Shown here: in pieces, positions 53,034 through 61,808 of the stretch | How the letters are laid out: the number at the start of each line of letters is the position of its first letter | Numbering within the stretch: position 1 is the stretch's first letter | NCBI RefSeq assembly: GCF_020554865.1 | Contig: NZ_JAJCIC010000006.1 | Location: forward strand, 62,001 to 126,000 | Length of the DNA: 64,000 nucleotides | Source of the DNA: Lacrimispora sp. 210928-DFI.3.58 | Lineage (GTDB): Bacteria > Bacillota > Clostridia > Lachnospirales > Lachnospiraceae | Direction of reading: 5' to 3' | Notes under the pieces: model-generated | Database searches by the model: none | Told to the model about the DNA's origin: nothing | Seen by the model: only the letters and a program-made list of their open reading frames with translations | Translations under genes and position numbers: made by a program

Positions 53034-53106
53034 GTGGTAAACCTCACATATCTAGGTCTATCTTCTTATATTTTCTCTATCAAACGTGGTTAAAATCGTG
53101 GTAAAT
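53034..53106. promoter_or_regulatory. Putative integrase arm-binding repeats, left end
   Basis: GTGGTAAA or GTGGTTAAA occurs at 53034, 53086 and 53098 between the element's left end and the int stop. Similar motifs (ATGGTAAA, GTGGTAAA) lie at 60537 and 60548 near the right end. Tn916 Int binds comparable direct repeats within each end. The rest of the 442-base gap 52669-53110 is the riboswitch leader, promoter and AT-rich end sequence. Confidence 0.4.
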
Positions 53107-53110
53107 ACTT

Positions 53111-54304
53111 CTATGCAATTAGACGCTGAACCTCTGATTTTGCGGTATCTATGGACGCATGAGCGTACCAATTCATTGTGATACTAATGTTTGAATGCCC
53201 CATGATATACTGTAAATCTTTTGGGTTCATGTTCTTGCTTGCCAGCCTTGTGCAGAACGTATGGCGTAGCGTATGCGGTGTGATATGTGGCAAGGGATTG
53301 TCTTTGTGGTGCTTGTTGTATTTCTTTACCATACGGACAAATAAGGCGTTGTAATCAATCGCAACTTTTGGCTTGTCCTTATGATTGACAAATAGGAAAT
53401 TGCCCCGTCCGTCTATCACAAATGGTTCTGCCTTTGGGCGTTTCTTCATAACCCGTTGAAATGCCTGTATCGTTTCTCTGCTTAATGGTACTTGCCTTAT
53501 TCCGCTTTTCGTCTTAGGCGTTTCAATATAATAGCCTTGTTCCTTGCTCTTTAGTAACTGGTGGTCGATAATCACAACTTCATTCTTGAAATCAATATCG
53601 GCTACTGTCAGTCCGCACAGTTCCGAGATACGAAGTCCTGTTTTTAACAGTATCAGCACATCATCATAATACTTGTGATACACATTGTCCGTCTTGATGA
53701 ATGAGAGTAAGGCTTGTTCCTGTTCCTCTGTCAATGCAACTTTCTCTTTGGTATCATTTTCTAGGACTTCACTTAACTTGAAATCAAAGGGATTTTTCCT
53801 TACGCAATCGTCTTGTATGGCGATATAGAATGACGCTTTTAACGAGCGTTTATGGTTGTTAATGGTATTGTAGGAAAAGCCTTTGTCTTTCATGCGTACC
53901 GCCCATTCTTTAGCGTCAGAGGGCTTGATTGTATCAATGCTCCTAGCACCCAACTTGTCCTCTTTCAATAACCGCATGAGTTGTTCCCGTTGTTTCATTG
54001 TGCTTTTCTTCACATTTGCCCTCTGTGCGTTCTGTTTGGCATAGAGTTGGCAAAGCGTCATTTTCTTGCCTGTGCTGTCGATACCGTCCTCAATATCCCG
54101 TCTTATCTGCTGTTCCAGTTCTCGAAGTGAGGGTTTTTCCCGTTTTCCCTTTGGTGTCGGGTCTGTGGGTGTCAATCTCCAAGCATACACATATTTTGTG
54201 TTTCCAAATGCGTCTACATATTTATATAAGTATTTTCCGTCTGTTCGTTGGCTCTCTCCAGTATGCAGGATACGACCTTTGCTATCCCGTCTTTTTTCTT
54301 TCAT
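53111..54304 (-). CDS. int: Tn916-type tyrosine integrase
   Basis: The 397-residue recombinase closely follows Tn916 Int: the N-terminal arm-binding domain begins MKEKRRDSKGRILHTGESQR, then DGKYLYKYVDAFGN. The core has MTLCQLYAKQNAQR, and the catalytic set is R in LLKTGLRISELCGL, HxxR in PHTLRHTFCTRLA, H in YIMGHSNISITM and Y in NWYAHA. It excises and integrates the element at AT-rich targets. Start follows AAAGGAG. The gene appears intact. Confidence 0.95.
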   Translation of the reverse strand: MKEKRRDSKGRILHTGESQRTDGKYLYKYVDAFGNTKYVYAWRLTPTDPTPKGKREKPSLRELEQQIRRDIEDGIDSTGKKMTLCQLYAKQNAQRANVKKSTMKQREQLMRLLKEDKLGARSIDTIKPSDAKEWAVRMKDKGFSYNTINNHKRSLKASFYIAIQDDCVRKNPFDFKLSEVLENDTKEKVALTEEQEQALLSFIKTDNVYHKYYDDVLILLKTGLRISELCGLTVADIDFKNEVVIIDHQLLKSKEQGYYIETPKTKSGIRQVPLSRETIQAFQRVMKKRPKAEPFVIDGRGNFLFVNHKDKPKVAIDYNALFVRMVKKYNKHHKDNPLPHITPHTLRHTFCTRLASKNMNPKDLQYIMGHSNISITMNWYAHASIDTAKSEVQRLIA

Positions 54305-54382
54305 GGTGTCTGCTCCTTTCCTTGTTGGAAAGAGCCTTGATATGACTTGTGTTCATCATAACACATACAAGGCTCATTTGCA

Positions 54383-54586
54383 TTAGATTGCGTCCAATTT
54401 GTCAATGACCTGTTCAAACTGTCGGCGTTTAATCTGTATGCGGTTGCCATTCATAATGAGCCAGCCAGCGTCCTTGTTTTCCTCTGCCAATCGTCTTAAC
54501 TTGTTTTCTCCAATGCGGAAATACTTTGACGCTTCTTCAATGGTAAGGGTGTATTTTTCCCATACGGGAATATCGTTGTTATTCAT
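54383..54586 (-). CDS. xis: Excisionase (Tn916 Xis type)
   Basis: The 67-residue protein has a winged-helix excisionase fold, with [40 protein letters not shown] and a basic tail, very like Tn916 Xis. It directs Int toward excision by binding near the ends. It lies 78 bases before int in the same direction. Its ATG overlaps the rep stop (TGATGA), so the two are translationally coupled. Confidence 0.93.
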   Translation of the reverse strand: MNNNDIPVWEKYTLTIEEASKYFRIGENKLRRLAEENKDAGWLIMNGNRIQIKRRQFEQVIDKLDAI

Positions 54587-55684
54587 CAGATACCCCCTTT
54601 CCCATGTTTTGTGTCATACTGGATATAGGGGATAAGGTCGGTGCGGTTTATCCTCTGTAAATGGGCGGTTAATTTACTGGAAAGGGAATTGCTGTATCTT
54701 GCCTTATCAAGCATAGTTCCTACTTTTTCCAGTCCACCTAATGCGTCATGTTCTTCCAAGAAATAAAAACTTTTGACAGCGGAAATGACGCCACCCTCTG
54801 TGAGCCATTGCTGTGTTTCTTCAAGGGAATTATGCTGCTTTGGTACTTGCAGTTTCAAGACTTCCACAGCCCCTAAAAAGCGTTCCCAAAATCGACACGT
54901 TTTCCACCTGCTTTTATTACTTTCGTTTCTGTTTGGCACGACAAAGCGTAGGTTGTTTGCCAGTAGCCCGAAAGCCAGTTCCCCAAGTTCCAGCGGTCTG
55001 TCCTTAAATGTCATGGCAAAAACATGAGCCTTATCATCACGCAGTTGCATTTCTGTTCGTTTCCAACTGCCGACTTCCTCAAGCGTCTTATTATGTTTTG
55101 AACAGACTTCCTTATCCTTATCATAAAAGCGGTAGGATAATCCAGATTTTCCAGCACCGATATAAACAGTCTTTGCGGTGTCGAAATCGTCAAACTTGCT
55201 TTCATCAAAGTGGTAGCCCTCACTATTGGAGATAAATTCCTCTTTTTCGCATTTCTTCTTTATCTGCTCTATGGTAAAGAATGGCTTTTCGTTCTTATCA
55301 TCAATGGCAATATCAAGTCTTGTGAAATGAAAATTATCCAGTCCGTATCTTCGCTCACAGCGTCGGAACATATCCCCAAAGGTATAATTCCTACTGTCGA
55401 GAATACGGAAAATATCATCACAACCTCTGCCAGTCATAACAAGATAACAGCCTAGCCCCTGTGGGTTGTCCTCTGTCTTTCTTGCGTCCCCCGATACATA
55501 AATATCTCCAATCTGCCAGCGTGCTTGATAGGTTTTGTATTTAATGCTTGCCGGATAGACATTGAAAATATCAGTCGGTAAACCTAAAATGTGCATGATT
55601 ACATCTTCAGCGGTTGCCGTTTCAAATACAATGCTGATGTAATCAATCTTAACGGATAAATTTTTGTGTGTAGTTATAGTGCAT
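54586..55684 (-). CDS. Rep_trans/MobT-like replication initiator or relaxase, apparent +1 frameshift near the start
   Basis: The long frame 54586-55596 encodes 336 residues with Rep_trans features: [52 protein letters not shown]. Homologous sequence ([20 protein letters not shown]) continues upstream of ATG 55596 in frame but has no start. A perfect start (AAGGAG then ATG 55684) lies in another frame. Removing one base from the five-A run at 55661-55665 would join them into one protein of about 366 residues. The family nicks at oriT or a replication origin. A real mutation, programmed shifting, a sequencing error or use of ATG 55596 are all possible. Confidence 0.8.
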
Positions 55685-56143
55685 TACTCCTTTCGTATGC
55701 CCCGTTTTTTTGCGGGGTAAAAATAGCGTTTTGTCCTTTATTTATCACAGTTTCTAGGTACTATGACATGTATGCGCAGGGCGGTGTTACATATACGCCC
55801 TTTACGAGCGCCTAAAGGCGTTCCCTTTCTTCCTGTGTCTGTTCCGTTCTTAACGCTCACGAGCCTTGAGAGGCTCGTGGCTAAACGAAACAGCCCCAGT
55901 CAGAAACCCTATTTTTAGTCTGATAGTCCATGCTCATTCATGCTATCAAAGTGAAAACATCTCTTATATATGCTTACTCAAGTGTGTGATTGACCCTAGC
56001 GTGCTTAATCACTCTGTCTGATAAGATAATAACGCCACTAGAATTACTTGTCAAGAAGTTTCGATTGACTTTTCGATATATATTAAGTATGATATGCTTA
56101 TAAATGACAATAAAAGCAACGAAAGGAGCGGTTATACTAAGTT
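55685..56143. other. Gene-free region of the element, possible oriT or replication origin
   Basis: This 459-base stretch between the divergent rep and regulator genes holds no credible gene. It contains hairpins GAGCGCC/GGCGTTC (55806-55823) and CACGAGCC/GGCTCGTG (55858-55879) and direct AT-rich runs. In Tn916-like elements oriT lies upstream of the MobT/rep gene, so an origin here is plausible. The promoter of the XRE gene should be near TATGATATGC, about 56090. Confidence 0.4.
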
Positions 56144-56815
56144 ATGGAGTATTATGAAAAGAAAATCAGTTTCTTAGGAGAAAACATACAAATCATAAGA
56201 AAACACAGGGGAATGAAACAACAGGAACTTGCCAATAAAATCGGTATCAATATGCAGAGCCTTTCCAAGATTGAACGAGGTGTGAATTATCCTACCTTTG
56301 ATACATTGGAAAAGATAATGGACGTGCTGGGAGTAACACCGAATGAATTATTGTCGGGGGAATGGAAATATATTGACCACACCGAGCCATATATCATGGA
56401 CGTTATCAAACGAGAACAGGATTTTAATGTTTCCTTAGATTATTTGTCTGAAAATGAATTTTTCAATGACGAAAAAGAATGTAGATTTTACATGGAAACT
56501 ACATTGATTAGATACATTAGCAATTATCTTTCTAGTGAGGTAGTAGAGTTGGAAGAACTTATGGAAATCAAGCAGTTGATACAGCGTCAGAAATTGGAAC
56601 GCATGATGAAAGTACATAAGGAAATGCGAGGGTTAGACCGATACAGAGAACAGCCCAAAGAGTATAAATATCACGACCCTTATGATGATTGGATATTCCG
56701 TCAGCTTGCAGATATAGACAACAGAAACAACATTCCCAACACTTCGCCACAATTAGATTTTAATGAAACGGACTATGAAGATTATCTAAAAGAGAAATGG
56801 AATAGAGGACTTTAA
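56144..56815 (+). CDS. XRE-family helix-turn-helix regulator
   Basis: The 223-residue protein has an N-terminal Cro/CI-type helix-turn-helix (GENIQIIRKHRGMKQQELAN, then KIGINMQSLSKIERGVNYPT) at about 12-70 and a helical, acidic C-terminal region of unknown function. Such regulators control excision and transfer in Tn916-like elements. It is AAAGGAG-preceded with a rather long spacing. It is divergent from the rep-xis-int group, consistent with a switch for the element. Confidence 0.88.
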   Translation: MEYYEKKISFLGENIQIIRKHRGMKQQELANKIGINMQSLSKIERGVNYPTFDTLEKIMDVLGVTPNELLSGEWKYIDHTEPYIMDVIKREQDFNVSLDYLSENEFFNDEKECRFYMETTLIRYISNYLSSEVVELEELMEIKQLIQRQKLERMMKVHKEMRGLDRYREQPKEYKYHDPYDDWIFRQLADIDNRNNIPNTSPQLDFNETDYEDYLKEKWNRGL

Positions 56816-57255
56816 TTTTCCTCTTGCATGAAAGATACAGCAAACAAAAAGCCCAATCAAGAGTGCAAAGCACCACCAATGGTGGTAAGGCTCTTTACAG
56901 GGTTCTTTCTTTTCTGTGGTGGGTAATCAAGCGAAAAATGAAGAAGTGTTTTGTCATGCTTTATATTTTTATCCCGACTTTGATAATTCAGATTGTGAAA
57001 ATGATTAAATACAGAAAAGCTAAATAACACGATTTATATTAGCATCACTTTAATGATAAATTAGTTAGAGTGGTGCCTTATTTTTTTCTCTGTACAATCA
57101 CTTAAATAGGTGCTATAGTAATGGGTAGATAGTATTCGAACAGAAACTATACCACATATTTTTTATTTTTAAACCATGAGGATTATATCAGTTTGAACGA
57201 GACCTCATCCATGCAGATTTTCATGATTGTCACTTCCCAGAAAGGAGTGATCGAT
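56816..57255. other. Leader region between the XRE gene and the pantothenate operon
   Basis: No gene is convincing here. A 32-codon frame from ATG 56828 (MKDTANKKPNQECKAPPMVV) and an overlapping frame ending with a hydrophobic stretch (KKCFVMLYIFIPTLIIQIVK) are possible but lack clear ribosome sites. ACCACC/GGTGGT forms a small palindrome near 56871. TGTACA, 17 bases, TATAGT (about 57088-57116) is a weak promoter candidate for panG. TCACTTCC and GGAGTGA just before panG could fold over its ribosome site. Confidence 0.35.
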
Positions 57256-58149
57256 ATGAGAGCAGGATTTATCGGAGCGGGGAAAGTAGGATTTTCCCTT
57301 GGAAAATACCTGAAGGAAAACGGCGTAGAGATTACGGGTTACTTCAGCAAATCACCGGAATCAGCTAAATCAGCAGCAGATTTTACTAACACAAAACTAT
57401 ATAAGAGTATAGAGGATATCTTAAGTGACAGTGATACCCTGTTTATTACTGTGCCTGATGGACAGATAAGCAAAGTATGGGATTATATGAAGAATCTGGA
57501 TATTAAAAATAAAAATATTTGTCATTGCAGCGGTTCGATTTCATCAACCGTTTTTTTTGATGGTGAAAACCTCGGTGCAAATATCTATTCGGTACATCCC
57601 CTATATGCAATAAGTGATAAGTGCGAATCATGGAAACACTTGAATAAGGCTTATTTTACTGTGGAGGGTTCGGCAGAGAATCTAGATGAGATTAAGAGTA
57701 TCTTTGAGCGAGCAGGAAATAAGGTAATCGCAATGGGAGCGGAAAATAAATCTCTTTACCACTGCGGTGCAGTAGTTGTAAGCAATCTCGTAAACGGACT
57801 TTTTCAAGTGGGGGCTGAAATGCTTGTAAAATGCGGCTTTGATAAAAAAGATGCAAAGAAAGCCTTAGTGCCTTTGTTTACTGGAAATGCCGACACATTG
57901 GCAGAAAAAGGAGTTGCGGCTGCCCTCACAGGTCCTGTTGAGCGAAATGATTTGTCGACTATCACAAAACACATTGAAGCTATTAAGGCAGCATGGATAA
58001 ACGAGTCTGAGGAAAAGGTGGGATATGAGATGATATATCTTTTGCTTTCAGAAAAGCTTCTCAGTATTGCACAGGAAAAACATTTAGACAGTGACTATTT
58101 GAAGATGACGGAGGTAATTAAAAATGAAAAACACAGTATCCACTTTTAA
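57256..58149 (+). CDS. panG: Ketopantoate reductase of the PanG type (Rossmann-like/DUF2520)
   Basis: From ATG 57256 (AAAGGAG 9 bases before) the protein has 297 residues. The N-terminal NADP-binding fold begins [19 protein letters not shown] and continues with [15 protein letters not shown]; the C-terminal helical domain is DUF2520-like ([35 protein letters not shown]). PanG is an alternative to PanE that reduces ketopantoate to pantoate, described first in Francisella and also predicted in clostridia and enterococci. Its overlap with panB (26 bases) strongly supports that role. Confidence 0.85.
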   Translation: MRAGFIGAGKVGFSLGKYLKENGVEITGYFSKSPESAKSAADFTNTKLYKSIEDILSDSDTLFITVPDGQISKVWDYMKNLDIKNKNICHCSGSISSTVFFDGENLGANIYSVHPLYAISDKCESWKHLNKAYFTVEGSAENLDEIKSIFERAGNKVIAMGAENKSLYHCGAVVVSNLVNGLFQVGAEMLVKCGFDKKDAKKALVPLFTGNADTLAEKGVAAALTGPVERNDLSTITKHIEAIKAAWINESEEKVGYEMIYLLLSEKLLSIAQEKHLDSDYLKMTEVIKNEKHSIHF

Positions 58150-58951
58150 AGAACAGAAGGTTAAGGGCGATAAGATTACAATGCTGACAGCCTATGACTA
58201 TTCGACAGCTAAATTGATGGATCAGTCAGGTATTAACGGTATTCTCGTTGGAGATTCTCTTGGCATGGTTATGCTCGGATACGAAAATACTTTGCCGGTA
58301 ACAATGGAAGATATGATTCACCATACAAGAGCAGTTACAAGAGGTGCCAAAGATGCCTTAGTAGTTGGAGATATGCCGTTTATGTCATATCAAGTTTCAG
58401 TTGAAGAGGCCATGTATAACGCAGGAAGACTTATGAAAGAAGGAAGATGTCAAGCAGTAAAGCTAGAAGGTGGAGCCTCTGTTTGTCCACAGATTAAAGC
58501 TATTACAGCTGCTTCAATTCCTGTTATGGCACATATTGGACTTACACCTCAGTCAGTGAACGTTTTTGGAGGCTTTAAAGTTCAGGGAAAAAGTGAAGAG
58601 GGAGCAAAGAAACTCATTGAAGAGGCAAAAGCTGTTGAAGAAGCAGGAGCATTTGCGATTGTTTTGGAATGCGTACCTGCAAAATTAGCGGAAATTATTT
58701 CTGAAAGCATTAATATTCCTACAATAGGAATAGGTGCAGGATCTGGCTGCGATGGACAGATTCTCGTTTATCAGGACATGCTTGGAATGGTCTCTGACTT
58801 TACACCTAAATTCGTAAAACAATTCGCAAAGGTAGGAGATGTAATGAAAGAAGCCTTTGCTGCATATATAGAAGAAACTAAACAGGGAAGCTTTCCAGCA
58901 CCTGAACACACATTTAAAATTTCAGAAGATGTAATTAACAAGTTATATTAG
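58124..58951 (+). CDS. panB: 3-methyl-2-oxobutanoate hydroxymethyltransferase
   Basis: The 275-residue TIM-barrel enzyme adds a hydroxymethyl group from methylene-tetrahydrofolate to alpha-ketoisovalerate, making ketopantoate. Seen: [39 protein letters not shown] with metal ligands, VKLEGG (about 113), [10 protein letters not shown] and [17 protein letters not shown]. Normal length. Start has GACGGAGG within panG. Codon use is AT-rich like the rest of the island. Confidence 0.97.
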
Positions 58952-58962
58952 GAGATAGAACG

Positions 58963-59808
58963 ATGAAAATAGTAAAAACCGTAGATGAAGTGAGAGTTAT
59001 AGTCAAAGAATGGAAGAAAGAAGGTCTTACAGTAGGTCTTGTTCCTACTATGGGATTTTTGCACGAAGGACATAAGAGTTTAATTACAAGGGCTGTTTCA
59101 GAAAACGATAGAGTTGTTGTCAGTGATTTTGTAAATCCGACTCAATTTGGAGTAGGGGAAGATTTGGAAAGCTATCCGAGGGATTTGGAAAGGGATACTA
59201 TGCTATGTGAGGAGGCAGGTGCTAATTTAATATTTAATCCTGAGCCGGAAAATATGTATTTTGACGATTTTTCAACATATGTAAACATAGAAAGTCTTTC
59301 AGAGGAACTTTGTGGAAAATCACGACCAATACATTTCAGGGGTGTAGGCACAGTAGTATCTAAACTTTTTAATATTGTAAATCCCGACAGAGCTTACTTT
59401 GGTCAAAAGGATGCACAGCAGCTTGCGATTATAAAAAGAATGGTTAGAGATTTGAACTTTGATATCGAAATTGTGGGCTGCCCTATAGTTAGAGAAGAGG
59501 ATGGTCTTGCAAAGAGTTCAAGAAATACATATCTAAGCAAAGATGAGAGAAAGGCGGCACTAATTTTAAGCAAAGCAGTTAAGCTCGGAGAAGATATGGC
59601 AAAAGCAGGAGAAAAAGATACAGATAAAATTGTATCAGAAATGATTAAGCTTATTGAAACTGAGCCTATGGCGAAAATAGATTATGTTCAGGCTGTAGAC
59701 GCTGTTTCAGTTAAACCGGTCAAGGAGATGACAGCACCAGTACTAGTTGCCATGGCAGTTTATATCGGCAAAACCAGATTGATTGACAACTTTATTTACG
59801 AAGGTTAA
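58963..59808 (+). CDS. panC: Pantothenate synthetase (pantoate-beta-alanine ligase)
   Basis: The 281-residue enzyme joins pantoate and beta-alanine with ATP. It has the nucleotidyl-transferase HIGH-like motif in [15 protein letters not shown] (about 27-40), NPTQFG (about 67), [16 protein letters not shown] (about 146) and SSRNTYL (about 184). Start follows TTAGGAGAT; it is 11 bases after panB. No defects are seen. Confidence 0.97.
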
Positions 59809-59821
59809 ACGGGGGTTAAAT

Positions 59822-60202
59822 ATGACATTTGAAATGTTAAAGGGGAAGATACACAGAGCTACAGTAGTTCAAGCAGAACTTGATTATGTAGGAAGCATCA
59901 CTGTAGACGAAGACTTACTTGACAGTGCTGGAATTTTGGAGTATGAAAAGGTAAGTATCGTAGATATAAATAATGGGAACAGATTTGAGACATACACAAT
60001 TGCAGGAGAAAGAGGCAGCGGAATGATATGTCTCAATGGAGCTGCTGCAAGATGTGTTCAGACAGGTGATAAGATAATCATAATGTGCTATGCACAGATG
60101 ACTCCAGAAGAGGTAAAGAAAAATCCACCTAAAGTAGTATTTGTAGATGAGGATAACAAAATATCAAGAGTCGCAAGATACGAAAAACATGGTAAGCTAT
60201 AA
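59822..60202 (+). CDS. panD: Aspartate 1-decarboxylase (pyruvoyl enzyme)
   Basis: From ATG 59822 (GGGGG about 6 bases before) the proenzyme has 126 residues. It self-cleaves between G24 and S25 ([11 protein letters not shown]) to form the pyruvoyl group, exactly as in well-studied Pan[21 protein letters not shown] is also diagnostic. It makes beta-alanine from aspartate for PanC. It lies 13 bases after panC and completes the pathway from ketoisovalerate and aspartate to pantothenate. Confidence 0.97.
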   Translation: MTFEMLKGKIHRATVVQAELDYVGSITVDEDLLDSAGILEYEKVSIVDINNGNRFETYTIAGERGSGMICLNGAAARCVQTGDKIIIMCYAQMTPEEVKKNPPKVVFVDEDNKISRVARYEKHGKL

Positions 60203-60240
60203 GACATGTAATTTGCAAATAAAAAAGGGAATTTCGGTAA

Positions 60241-60402
60241 TTAAAAAATGTAAAAGGTGAAGAATATGTCATCTGCCCTCGTTGTGAGCAAGAAGTTTAT
60301 AAAGAAGTAATAATTTATCCATTTTGTAACTTTGGCATAATGGCATGGCTTGAAGGAGAAAATGATGAAAATAGCAAACCAGTGAAAGATAAATCTAAGT
60401 AA
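60241..60402 (+). pseudogene. Remnant of a small cysteine-rich protein
   Basis: An open frame from 60241 to the stop at 60402 encodes EEYVICPRCEQEVYKEVIIY followed by PFCNFGIMAWLEG, with CxxC and a further cysteine like a small zinc ribbon. It has no start codon: the frame opens right after an upstream stop. Small Cys-rich ORFs occur near the ends of Tn916-like elements, so it may be a decayed accessory gene. Confidence 0.35.
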
Positions 60403-60436
60403 AATCTCAGCTTAACAATTTAATATCTATATTTAC

Positions 60437-60500
60437 AAAGCAGTTGGTCTTATGATTGACTGCTTTTAAAAAAGACACCGTTTAGGTGTGAGGTCTTTTT
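60437..60500 (+). terminator. Double terminator after the pantothenate operon
   Basis: AAAGCAGT/ACTGCTTT (60437-60444 with 60459-60466) is followed by TTTAAAA; then AAAAAGACACC pairs with GGTGT and CTTTTT (60468-60500). The second can work on both strands. The rest of the 491-base gap 60203-60693 holds the Cys-rich remnant, GTGGTAAA repeats near 60537-60555 and AT-rich end sequence. Confidence 0.7.
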
Positions 60501-60693
60501 AGTGTTATTTATAGTCATATCAAGGCTCGTTTAATTATGGTAAATTCGTGGTAAAATGAGTGCTTTTCTATACTTCAAAATATTTGAAAGTATAGTGTTT
60601 ATACGGATAATCAAAAATTAGATATAAAATTTATTATAATTTAACGCTACTTACCTTTATTTTATTAGTCAGGGTTTATTAATTGAAAAAATG

Positions 60694-61761
60694 TCAGTTT
60701 CTGCGGATGATCCTTCTGTCTCGCTCAAGGCCTGCATCTGCCGGGATAAAGCTCTCCTCCAGGCCTTCTGTCATACTGATCGTGCCATCCGCCTCCACAA
60801 AAACAGCTTCAAAATCACCGTACTGCCTCCAATGCTCTTCTGCCTTCTCCATCCCCATTACAAAGAGAGAGGTGGACAGGGCATCGCACAGCAGGCCGCT
60901 TTCGCTGACCACAGTCACGGAGATCAGCCCGTTTTCTGCCGGAGCACCTGTAACGGGATCAATGATATGCCAATAAATGTTTCCGTCCTCATCCTCAAAA
61001 AAGCGCTCATAACCGCCGGAAGTGATGACCGCCTTGTCAGAGACAGCAACTCCTCCCAGATAGCCGGAGCCCTGGGGATCCTGTATGGCAATGAGCCAGT
61101 CTGTACCATCCGGCCTGCTTCCCAATGTCTGGACATTTCCTCCAAGGTTCAAAAGGGCAGAGGTGATGCCGTTTTCCCGAAGGAGCGCCAGCAGCTCATC
61201 CCCCGTGTAGCCCTTTGCCACACTTCCCAGATCGATTTCCATGTCAGGCTCCAGGGATGCATGGCCTGATGTAAGGCGGATTTTCCGGTAATCTACGTTC
61301 TCCAGCAGCTGCGCTCTCTCCTCCTTGCCGGGGACATGGTATTCCCCGGTGGTAAAGCCCCAGCTTTTTACCACAGGATAAATGGAGATGTCCAGGGTTC
61401 CCTGGGTCCGGCTGCACATTTTCAATGCACTCTCCAGCAGGCGCTCCGTATCCTCTGACAGCTTTGCCTTCCCACGGCTGTTCAGCTCATGGATCTCACT
61501 GTTCTCATCTGTGACAGAGAACAGTCCTTCCAGCTGTTTTATGCGCTCTTCCGCCTGTGACATCAGCCTGTCATTTCCCCCGTAAACAGACAAGGACATG
61601 ACGGTGTCCATTGCAAACACCGTCATGTCACAGCTTTCCTCTGTCTTGCGGGAGCTCTGGCCGGGGCGGTCATAATGGGCCGTCCCGGTTTCCTTTGGCG
61701 CTAGCTGCTCCCTGCAGCCGCACAGCAATAGTGCCAGAAATATCCAACACCATCTTTTCAT
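60694..61761 (-). CDS. apbE: FAD:protein FMN transferase (ApbE), lipoprotein
   Basis: From ATG 61761 (GGGAGG upstream) the protein has 355 residues and a lipoprotein signal ending FLALLLCGCREQ (Cys about 16). ApbE marks: MDTVMSLSVYG, GTLDISIYPVVKSWGF, EIDLGSVAKGYTGDEL, ALLNLGGNVQTLG and the metal-site ITSGGYERFFEDEDG with HIIDPVTGAP. It attaches FMN to Thr in exported flavoproteins such as RnfG or FMN-binding domain proteins. The target is not in this window. It is 30 bases after the large repeat-containing gene and may be in its operon. Confidence 0.93.
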   Translation of the reverse strand: MKRWCWIFLALLLCGCREQLAPKETGTAHYDRPGQSSRKTEESCDMTVFAMDTVMSLSVYGGNDRLMSQAEERIKQLEGLFSVTDENSEIHELNSRGKAKLSEDTERLLESALKMCSRTQGTLDISIYPVVKSWGFTTGEYHVPGKEERAQLLENVDYRKIRLTSGHASLEPDMEIDLGSVAKGYTGDELLALLRENGITSALLNLGGNVQTLGSRPDGTDWLIAIQDPQGSGYLGGVAVSDKAVITSGGYERFFEDEDGNIYWHIIDPVTGAPAENGLISVTVVSESGLLCDALSTSLFVMGMEKAEEHWRQYGDFEAVFVEADGTISMTEGLEESFIPADAGLERDRRIIRRN

Positions 61762-61808
61762 TCCTTCATTTCCTCCCAAATAGAGTAATACTCCCGCAGG
61801 ATCCCTGG

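Larger units (their letters stand above)
52935..60690. mobile_element. Tn916-family integrative element carrying pantothenate genes (approximate ends)
   Basis: The segment is visibly AT-richer than both flanks. It holds int and xis of Tn916 type, a Rep_trans/MobT-like gene, an XRE regulator and panG-panB-panC-panD. No conjugation ATPase, VirB4-like or coupling protein gene is present, so it is best described as an integrative mobilizable element or a reduced derivative. GTGGTAAA-type motifs occur near both ends (53034, 53086, 53098, and 60537, 60548), like integrase arm sites. Exact ends are not proven; GAAAAA is found at both candidate junctions (about 52941 and 60684). Confidence 0.75.

Noticed and set aside
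54586..55596. Phage replication protein and prophage origin for the island
   Set aside because: No phage structural genes are present, and the Tn916-type Int and Xis point to an integrative conjugative-type lineage.
56824..57027. 67-codon frame after the XRE gene
   Set aside because: It starts at a TTG with no ribosome site and overlaps another short frame; kept only as a possibility in the region description.
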